From NCBI GenBank assembly GCA_028554755.1, contig JAPTOF010000017.1:2666001-2730000 (forward strand): a stretch of DNA of 64,000 bases, in the 5' to 3' direction. The translations under genes were made by a program, and so were the position numbers. Positions 55,512 to 64,000 of this stretch are shown in pieces. This DNA comes from Cordia subcordata (taxonomy: Eukaryota; Streptophyta; Magnoliopsida; Boraginales; Cordiaceae). Within the stretch, counting starts at the first letter, position 1, and each line of letters opens with the position of its first letter. A model generated the notes under the pieces. That model worked only from the letters and a program-made list of their open reading frames with translations, was not told where the DNA came from and made no database searches.

Positions 55512-58148
55512 CTACACATATGGAACTGGAATCCTTTTAGTATCTGGACCGGCGACCATGTCCTCCCATAGCAAGTTCGAAAGCGCCATTGTCAATTCTC
55601 CAACCTTCCCTGTAACAATTTCTACTTTATCAATCTTTCGTCACGTGTAATATTGAAAACAAATTAGTAGCAAAACGATTATATTTCTCGAGGGGTATAT
55701 ATGATTTAGCTTACATGGAAGAACCAAGAGAAGTTAAGAGTAGATTTACCATCTCCGATAGGTTTATCATCCCACAGGACTATTGGTAATATGGGAAGTG
55801 TGCTTCCAACATACATCATCTCAGCAGCATCTTTTGCCTCAGCCAAAGTGAGATTGTCTACTCTAACGCTCTTCAGACGGCCCTGCTCAACCAGCCTTGG
55901 AGCTAGTTCAAATAGCCTCAATGCGGTACAGCCACTTAAGATTTTATCAAAAGATGGCAAAATGAGCTCTTTGTCACGTGTTATGAAAGCCACATTCACA
56001 TTCGGACCCTCTGCTATATAATCTGCTTCATCAACCCAGATAGACGCTCCTGCTCCCTTCTCCTCGGCTTCCATTAGTGAAAGCACATTGGGGAGATAGT
56101 TCACATTTTTCATTGTCGCAAAGAGAGGTGATTTCATGGGGACAGTAGATGTTATCACTTTAACCCCTTCTTTGTGTTGTGAAAAGTCATCATCAATCAC
56201 CACAGCATAGAATGCAGATGTAGGGCATCCTCCAGGAGAGAGTAAGAAGTCTCCAGGCCCTGCACTCAACCAGTATCTTAAAGTCCCTTTCCTGCACTTT
56301 GACACTGCAGGAAGCTGAATGAGAATGCTTCTAAGAGTTGACCTAGGAAAAGGAGAGACAATTTTTGCTTTTGATGCCGATCTAAGAAAGCGATCCAGGT
56401 GTTCATCCAGCTCATAGAGATATCTGTTTAGAGAAATCATGCTACATCTTTAAATTCCAGTTGTTAAAAGAGAAAGGACAAGTATGGCAAATTAGATAGG
56501 AAAGCCATAACATTCTTAGTTATCAAAGATTCTCTTTAACAAATCCTACTACTCAACTCATAAACCTTCCCCAAGGTATCAATTATTCCACAAGGAAGAG
56601 GAATTTTAAAGGAAATTCGATGCAAAAAGTCAAGTATCTGCAATTTTGTGTGCTCGATCTGTCCAGGAAAACCATTATTTATATCTCAACTAGATCACTG
56701 GCTTAAGCTATTTAATCTAACATTTGGTAGAATGCAAACAGTAAGGCTGACAAGGGGATGTATACCCGTTAATTAACACAGCCGTGTCAAAGACACCATG
56801 CCCTCGATGAACCATGTGATCATCTATTGGGATAACCATCATGGCTGGATCAAGAATGATTCCACCATATATACTTGAATACATCGCCGGGTAAGGTTGT
56901 GCCTTCTTTGAGCTCCACTCCTTATGCAGCTTTTCAAGCAACTGGTTATTAACAAAGCAGAATTTTATTTAATACAATTTGTTGCAAGATATCAGAAAGA
57001 TTTGCATTATACTGGTATCTTATCGGTGAAGACCATGTCCTATTAGAGACCAAGACAAGATAGCTAAATTCATTCAGACACATCCAGAATGGTTTAGTTC
57101 GTTCAAACCACGTCCTATTAGACATTGTTAAAGATCCCTCTTGACTCGAAACATCTTTATTGAAGATGGTCATTCTACATTTAGGTCTCAATGCATCAAG
57201 AATTGCTCCGTTCTACCATTACAGAGGTAACAACCTATGCAAGTTCTCGTTTTCGGAATATGAGTTTGAGAGGTGCCAGCGAGGGGTAGGAAACGATGGA
57301 CAAGAGAAAAGTTCCCCCAGGCAGTCCTTTTAAAGGGAAGTTGAAGAAATGTTACACAATGTTAATCCACAAGCGGGAAGGTAATCTAATATTTTACACA
57401 ATGAGTTCATCCTTTCACATCAATCAAGAATTCCGATTGGCTCAAGGTTTATGCTTCAAAATGTTTTTTCCCTCATTCTTTATATGGTGTTTATAAATTG
57501 CATGATCGCTCCTCTCTCAAACTTGGACCATGTCAATTTATTTCATATACATTAAGAAAGAAACACTAATGACGCAATCATCAATGAACTGTGTCTAATA
57601 ACCCTATGATTCATGTTAACTTTCTATTGCCATCCCATTTTCTTAATCCAATGCTTTTGCCAAGTGCTAACCAATAAAGAGAGTAACTTAAATTAGAATC
57701 AAGTAAAGAAAATGTCAAGTGTTTTCATAACATATTACCTCAGATGATGATGAGAAAACATGAACTTTGAAGTCTTCACCACCCTCCACTTTTTCTGCAA
57801 CCACTGCACATTGGATAACAAGACACCAACACAAGTGACAATTTCTTCTAAAGGCTTTAATTAGTTTAACATTCTAAACATGCCCTTCAAGTACATGTAT
57901 GTAATAAACAGAATGATAGTGACAGATTCCAAGTCCATCTGGAAAATAAAGGGGATAATGTACCAACCAGTCCAACTATTGGCTTACTATCGTATCAAGT
58001 AGTCTTGCTCGCGAGCCTGGGGTCACGGCTCGAGGGCGTGACAACTGAAGTCACAATGTCTTAGAAAACACAAAAAAGATACAGAGAATAGTAAGAACAA
58101 AAGATGTTACCTGAAGCAATATCAGAAGGAGAGTTGGTGGTTGCCATA
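55512..58148 (-). CDS. Class-IV PLP aminotransferase (D-amino-acid/branched-chain aminotransferase-like)
   Basis: Five exons with GT-AG introns: 58112-58148, 57739-57803, 56766-56941, 55750-56423, 55512-55609. They total 1050 bp, or 349 aa plus TAG. The start MATTNSPSD is supported by the paralogue beginning at the equivalent ATG. Fold-type IV features: GVFDT at ~84-88; YLYELDEHLDRFLRSA ~94-109; the probable Schiff-base lysine K198 in ATMKNVNYLPN; the cofactor-ring glutamate E231 in YIAEGPNVNVAF; a GCTALRL phosphate-binding turn; C-terminus AGPDTKRIPVPYV. The closest family I know is the Arabidopsis 'D-aminoacid aminotransferase-like' proteins (At5g27410/At3g05190 type). Such enzymes transfer amino groups between amino and 2-oxo acids; the substrate here is not known. 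No transit peptide is obvious, so cytosol is likely. A TATA-like tatata lies at 58182-58190. No stop, frameshift or splice defect seen. Confidence 0.92.
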
Positions 58149-58180
58149 TTCAATAGAAATTTGAACTGAAAAGCAGATGG

Positions 58181-58190
58181 GGTATATAGA
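58181..58190 (-). promoter_or_regulatory. Possible TATA box of the aminotransferase gene
   Basis: ctatatacc on the minus strand, about 35 bp upstream of the ATG. This implies a very short 5' leader if used. Confidence 0.4.
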
Positions 58191-58199
58191 GCAGTTTTG

Positions 58200-60756
58200 G
58201 GCTAGAGTACTGAAAATTATGAGTGATATATGAATTGAAGATAGCTAACTATATATGAAGACACAACAGTAATAGTGACATAAAGTATATACATGAGATA
58301 CAACAAGCAGCAGAGGAATCTATTAGTTGGTGTACAAAGTTTTTGTTGCCAGCAGGCGGTATCGATGTTTGTACTTAGGCTAGCGGTCTGATAAGCAAGA
58401 CAAGGCCGGTTTGTACTAGCGTCTTTTAGTTCTACGTGCTGATTACGATGAATCTTGGCTTTGTCATCGGGAGAGATTTTCTTTACCAAAAAAAAAAGAG
58501 TAAAGAAAAGAAAACTCGGGAGGGAGCGGGTTAGGATACTGTAGTAACATTAGTTTCCTCATATTATATATGAGAGATTTTGACCATTCATTTGTGAAGC
58601 ATATTATTTTAATTACTTATGAAATTTAAATTTCATAAAAAGTGAATATTGGGAGAAAAAAAATTATTTTAAAAGAATTATTCCTTTTTTTTTTAAATTT
58701 AAATTTCTTGAGTGACTAAGATGGTATGCTGTACATATGAAGGGTAAAAAAATTTTCATATCAATATAAGAGAGCATTTAATATGAAATAATCTTAATCG
58801 GAAGAGAAATATGTATATATATTGTAAGAGAAAGTACATGCCTTCTAAAGTTATGATACGTTTCAATTCTTTAACTAATCCAACTCATCACTTTATTATT
58901 AATAATTTCTTTCATCAAAGTAATTTCCTTCATTAAAATAATTTCCTAATTTAATGAATTTATTCCCAATTTATATATTATACAAAGTAGAACCAAACAA
59001 TTTTGATAAATCAAAATTTGGCAGGTAATTCAAGTTTTTGATATATTTCCTTCATCAAAATAATTTCCTCATTTAATAAATTTATTCTCAATTTATATAT
59101 TATACAAAGTAGAATGCATATATTTTTTGTCAATACCAAATGTACATGTCATTTTTATCGACGTGAATGCATTTTTTCAATTTCACTTTCAAATTAAAAT
59201 GTTGTATTCAATTATTATAGATCTCTCATTAAAAATAGAAATAATATTAAAAATCTTAAAAATTTCAAAATATATTTATATTTTATTGTTATATACACTA
59301 TAAAAATATAATTAGCTATCAACAATAAATAAAAATATTGAAAATATCTCCCATGCGTCATACGGGTTATTCCCTATTTTGTTTTTAAAACTTAAGTACA
59401 ATTGGCGTGGTGGAGTACAACAATTGGATCGTTTGAATTGGTATAGATGTTTACATTGATTTTTAAAAGAAGTTTAAGATTTTCTCAAAAATAAGTTGGG
59501 CTTTTAAAAAATTATATAATAATAAAATACTTTTTTATGATTCAATACAAATGAGCCCAAACTCATTCGGACGGTTGTAACGCAACGAGGAGTGACTTAG
59601 CTTTTTTTTTTTTAAGCCGCTTATGAGTAATTGATGCTTATAAGTGAATAACAAATAAACATAATAGTATTTGGATAAAAAGTAGTTATACCAGCAGTAT
59701 TTATTAAAATATCTAAAAAAAATCTTTCATTAATTAAGGGGTACTTATTTTTGTGTTTTTAAGGGGGTATGAATGTAATTTAATTGGTCAACTCTTGTAA
59801 TTTACAACTGTTAAAAAAAAGTTGGGTGTGATGCCAGACCTTATATTATGCATCTTAAGGACTGTACACCTACCATGCACTTATGAACAAAGACCATAAA
59901 ACTTATGAACAAATAATATAAAAATTATTAACAAACACATCAACTAACTTGTTCACAACTTTTATACCATTTGTTCATAATTTATTAGTTCACTATTTAA
60001 CGTATATTTATTTACCACTCTTGCATACATATATACACAAAAGAACACTCATGCACATAAATCTACAATATTAATATTGTGAACAAACAGTATTACTATT
60101 GGAAACAAATAGTATTAAGATTCTAAACAAACAGTATTAATATTGTGAACAAAAGTGAGGAAGCATGGGGAGCATGATGATGAAAGAGCATTGTATAAAT
60201 TAAGGGTGTGATGCTTTTTTTCTTTTCGTTGCTTATATGCCAACTTTACCTGCTTATAAGCAGAATTTACTAAATGCATAAATCTTAATTTTCTACTTAT
60301 AAACAAGTTAAACCAACTTACAAGCACTAATTGGTACGAGTAGATTGCATTTACTAAAAACAAATTATTTGTGAAAAGCAAAAAATAGTAATGAATTTGA
60401 TTGGACAAATAATTTCCATGGGATGAATAGTTGACAGCCCAAATTCTCGAGTGGTTGAAGTTATCTAGTGATATCACTGAAAAGATTAACCGGAGCCATT
60501 ATTGATCGATCTTGCAAATAAATAGGTATATTATTTTGACTACTTGGTACATGATTTGGCTTCTATTATGCTATTGTTATCATTACTATTATCATTCTCA
60601 TTTTGTCCAGAAAGGAGCAGGGGCATATTCTGCAGCAACAAGACACCAAAAAGGCGGCTCTAAATTAGGACAAAGAAAAGCGGCTCCATTAAAATGTTAC
60701 CATAATTTTATTGGACTTAAATATTCTCATAATGGATAACGTTATGCAACATATTT
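58200..60756. other. AT-rich intergenic DNA
   Basis: No gene supported. A direct repeat of about 70 bp occurs at 58911-58991 and 59042-59113 (ttccttcat-aaaataatttcc, tatattatacaaagtagaa). 60068-60155 holds about four short copies of attgtgaacaaacagtatta. Complementary gcttataag/cttataagc motifs at about 59615-59645 and 60228-60320 hint at a decayed MITE. Confidence 0.45.
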
Positions 60757-61130
60757 TTTTTCTTTTTTTGGGTAGAAAAATAGGAAATTTTATTCAGAGG
60801 AAACGATTACAATCTAGCCAACGTCTCTATTGCCATGATCAGCCTTGACTAGCGTAACAAGAGAATGAGGCTGATTAACCATCCAATAAGCAGGCAGTGT
60901 TCCTTTTCTAGCCTCTTTAGCAAGGAAATCGCGCAATTGTTTGCTTCCCTAATAATAAGCCTCACAGATAAGTTAGGATTTCTATTAAAGTACATTTTCA
61001 TAAGCTGGATTTCATTAGCTATTTTCCAGCTGCGCTGACCACCTCAGAAGCATTAGACTCAAATATAATCGCATGTATGCCCCTTTGTTTAGCGATATTG
61101 CAACATTGAAGTTGTTAGCACGATAAATAA
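60757..61130 (-). pseudogene. LINE 3' end, RNase H remnant
   Basis: The minus strand reads CNIAKQRGIHAIIFESNASE then VVSAAG, the RNase H core of plant LINEs (usual form IILESDSxEVV). It continues to a T-rich plus-strand run at 60752-60770, i.e. a poly(A) tail on the minus strand. 5'-truncated, as typical for LINE insertions. The tail lacks clear target duplication. Confidence 0.65.
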
Positions 61131-61779
61131 ATAAACCTATATCCTCTTCACTGCTTGGGTTAAAAATAATTGAACTTAAGAAGGCCCAAGAGGCCCATGA
61201 TTACGATTGGATCAAGGGCTTAGTCAGTTATGTCATACGTTGAAGGGCCTGGGGTCAAGGCCCAGAATGGGGTTACCAGCCTACACGTTGGATAAAACTC
61301 TTAAAGATAGTCATAACTGGAAGGAAGGCTTGATCTTTTACCAAGATGTGCATGGGAATGATATGCATGATCTATATATGGTAAGGCTAAGCATGACGAC
61401 TAAAGGGACGTTGATTGAAATATGTTAGGGGACTTGAAAATCTAGAAGACTCTTCCACCTAAGGAGCTATAAAAGTACCACTCGACAGTAGAGGAGGTAA
61501 GAGCGACACAAAATATCAACCTATTCATATATGTGGTTCACCTACAACCCGTCACATAGCAATTCCTCATTTTATCCAAGACTCAACGCTGACTTGAGCG
61601 TCGAAGTGCCTTTGGCCGACACCACACGGGTGTTAAAGGTTATGTCATTCACCTTTCTTGGTCTTGCAGGTTATTGGGCCCAGGTCGACCTTGTCCGTGA
61701 TTGTAGAATTCATCCTCTACAATTTATAATCAGGCACTGTGACTAAGAGCTATATTCTTGCACTCGATCAGCAACCCTC

Positions 61780-63154
61780 ATGACATCCAACCCCTGTACT
61801 AGTACTAGTGAGGATGTAAAGGTAGAAAATAACGCCATACGTCAAGAGAACTTGGACCTGACAGAAAAAATCACTGCCCTCTTAGCAAACACAATACCCC
61901 AGGACAAGGGAAAGGCCGTGCTGATTGAATCATTGGATCCAATGCATTCGTTGGACTCCACACCCCACCAGGCCCCCAGAGATGGAATCTTGACATTCGC
62001 AACCAACGCGGCTGGCACTTCAAACCAACAAAAAGAAGTAGGGGAACACACGAACCCCACGCAAGATAGGTCACACCCAGACATGCTTTGGCAATTCGCT
62101 GAATTGGAGTCCTTAATTCAAAGAATCCCAAGGGTACCTACGCCTATTAAAAGGAGTGCCGCCAACAGTTATGCAGAATCCCCCTTTGTAGATGCATTGC
62201 AATGGTAGACTTGCCCACCAAATTTTCCTTTACAAATATGAAGCCGTTTGACGGGACCACAGATCCAGATGACCATATAATGCAATACAAGTGGAAGATG
62301 TACATTGTGGCCATTCCCCAAGACAAAAGGGAAGCCTACATGTGTAAGAGCTTTGGTTCAAGTTTAGCAGGCCCTGCTCTGTAATGGTACACCAACCTCC
62401 CAAATGGGTGCATATCATCTTTTGCCCAGTTGACTGACATGTTCGTAGAACAATATGCAAGCAGCAAGAAATTAGAAAAACAATCAAATGATCTATAGCT
62501 AATCGTATAGAGAAAGGGGAAACCCTCAAGGACTACGTAAGAAGATTTAATAAGGAGAAAATGTCCATACCTCGGTGCAACATGGCAACAGCAATTTTCG
62601 CCTTCCGTAGAGGGCTTTTGCTAGACTCAGACCTTTACAAAGAGCTCACAAAGTATCTTTCCAAGACTATAGAGGATGCCTTAGCAAAGGCGTAGGCTCA
62701 GATTAAATGGGAAGATGACCGCGCTAACCTTCACCAGGCCTCCACAAGTCATGGGCAAGGAGACCTCCACTTGTGACGTCAGTTGAGGAGGCATGAGCCC
62801 TACCTCCTTAGGAGCTGACGTGAAAGTGAGGCAACTGATGGAAGGGCTCATGACAGAAGGCGACTCCTTGATCGGGACTTAGAATGAAAACTAAAAGCTC
62901 TAGATTATAACCTTTTTGTAACCCTGTAAGAACTCATTCACACACTAAGGACCATGGGCAATACTGTAAAACGACCAGGAAAATTGAGATCCCCTGCAGA
63001 ATTAAGAGACAGGTCCAAGTGGTGCGAGTTCCATGCTGATCATAGACATACCATAGAGGAGTGCAATGGTCTCAAGTGGGAAGTTGCTGAGTTATTGAAG
63101 AAAGGATATCTGACTGAGCTCCTCTCTAACAAAGGGAAACAGACCCTAGCCTGA
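61780..63154 (+). pseudogene. Gypsy 2 gag
   Basis: Starts MTSNPCTSTSEDVKVENNAI. An apparent one-base deletion near 62190-62200 shifts frame before MVDLPTKFSFTNMKPFDGTT. Conserved Gag core: REAYMCKSFGSSLAGPAL, a TAA stop at 62382, then WYTNLPN, FVEQYASSKKLEK, TLKDYVRRFNKEK and FRRGLLLDSDLYKELTKYL. A zinc-finger-like CEFHADHRHTIEEC lies at about 63022-63065. All features fit the Tat lineage; not translatable as one protein. Confidence 0.8.
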
Positions 63155-63179
63155 CAAGACGGGAAGCTAAAAGCTGAAG

Positions 63180-63995
63180 ATCTGGTTCTACCAGAGCCAC
63201 CACGGCGTGAGCAAACAGTGAACTGCATTATGGGGGGATCGCATATCAATGGGATTAGTGTTTCTGCAACAAGAAGGCATACACGCCTGGTCGTAGAACA
63301 CAATCATTGTCCCCACAACCAATTGACATGGGTACAAAAAAAATGATATCATTCTCTAATTATGAGACTTCCCATCTAAATAACTCGCACGATGATGCAT
63401 TAGCAATCGCCCTTATGGTGGCCAATTGTTGAGTTTGGAGGATCTTGGTAGACAATGACAGCTTAGCTAATGTTTTGATGCTGAATGCCCTCAAGGAAAT
63501 GGGGATTGACAAACGACGTCTCGTGAGGCGATCCACCCACTGGTAAGACTCAAGGGAGAGCACACGTACACTATTGAAGAGATACGCCTGCCAGTCTTTG
63601 CTAAGGTAGTCAACATGGATGTTAGGATTTTAGTGATAGACAGTCCATCCCCATACAACATCATCTTAGAAAGACCGTGGATTCATGACATGAAGGCAAT
63701 CCCATCCACTTACCATCAAGTCCTAAAGTTTCCAACCAGGTGGGGAATCAGAGAGACAAGGGGGCAGCAATCAGACTCTTGTAGATGCTATTGCACTGCG
63801 ATGAAAGGGGCCCGACATGATGCCCTATACCATATAGAAGATGCTACTGTCTCAACATCGCCTGATCGTCCTCAACCAGAAGAACTAGATGAAGTACAAA
63901 TTGATCTTGAGGAACCAAGCCATACAGTCCAAATCAGGTCAGGATTAGAGCCAGAACTAAGAAGCCAGATGATAAACTTTCTCAGTAGCAACTGA
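63180..63995 (+). pseudogene. Gypsy 2 protease and start of pol
   Basis: Reads HDDALAIALMVANC then VWRILVDNDSLANVLMLNAL, the aspartic-protease region (usual active site VDNGSSADVL, here DNDSLANVL). The last 126 codons (63615-63995) are open: ILVIDSPSPYNIILERPWIH, then MKAIPSTYHQVLKFPT, and an acidic linker. They end at a TGA at 63993. RT would follow outside the window. Confidence 0.8.
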
Positions 63996-64000
63996 GTGCT

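Larger units (their letters stand above)
61150..64000 (+). mobile_element. Ty3/gypsy Tat-type element 2, 5' part, cut by the window end
   Basis: A 5' LTR of about 580 bp (61150-61732; TATA-like gctataaaag at 61469), then leader, gag and protease in order. It belongs to the same family as the LTR at 37722-38195. RT, integrase and the 3' LTR would lie beyond 64000. The coding part has multiple stops and at least one frameshift. Confidence 0.82.

Noticed and set aside
58217..58489. 90-codon minus-strand ORF upstream of the aminotransferase
   Set aside because: No family features, and AT-rich hydrophobic tail typical of chance ORFs; no splice or promoter support.
60115..60477. 120-codon minus-strand ORF
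   Set aside because: Low-complexity Asn/Tyr/Phe/Leu-rich translation of AT-rich repeats, without domain signal.

Overview
The window is nuclear DNA of a flowering plant, most likely a eudicot. Plant-type genes with GT-AG introns sit in an AT-rich background with (TA)n and (CT)n tracts, Copia and Tat-type Gypsy retrotransposons, TRIMs, MULEs, hAT elements and LINEs. I found no prokaryotic, organellar or viral segment and cannot name the species.

Layout. 1-13500 is a stack of decayed Copia elements. An old Copia (D) is split in its gag by Copia A (219-12088), which is itself interrupted by an hAT-like element, a MULE and a reverse-strand Copia (B). 13540-17821 holds a LINE remnant, an antisense Copia RT remnant and two tandem-repeat patches. 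17822-24166 is a tandem TRIM array (LTR-internal-LTR-internal-LTR). It is split by a gag/protease-only Copia (C), whose LTR is split by an hAT MITE, whose end is split by a 2.1-kb solo LTR. 24186-31384 carries large LTRs, a second solo LTR and Copia scraps. 31385-32015 is the start of Copia H. It abuts a 5'-truncated Tat-type Gypsy (to about 38195) with an open integrase frame, 3' tandem repeats and an antisense multi-exon ORF.

38600-58190 is the host-gene island. Two collinear five-exon copies of a class-IV PLP aminotransferase (D-amino-acid/branched-chain aminotransferase-like) lie on the minus strand. The proximal copy (38624-40862) is a pseudogene with a nonsense codon and a lost splice acceptor. 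The distal copy (55512-58148) is intact, 349 aa. Between them are an intact single-exon F-box gene (48288-49514), remnants of two more F-box copies, duplicated non-coding blocks, several MITEs, a GRF zinc-finger remnant and a Pack-MULE carrying two exons and an intron of an ABCG transporter.

58200-64000 is AT-rich intergenic DNA, a LINE 3' end, and the 5' LTR plus decayed gag-protease of a second Tat-type Gypsy that runs off the window. The only genes I expect to be functional are the distal aminotransferase and the F-box gene. I see no convincing new biological system. The best material is the resolved nest, the Pack-MULE capture, the asymmetric decay of the aminotransferase pair and the spliced antisense ORF.
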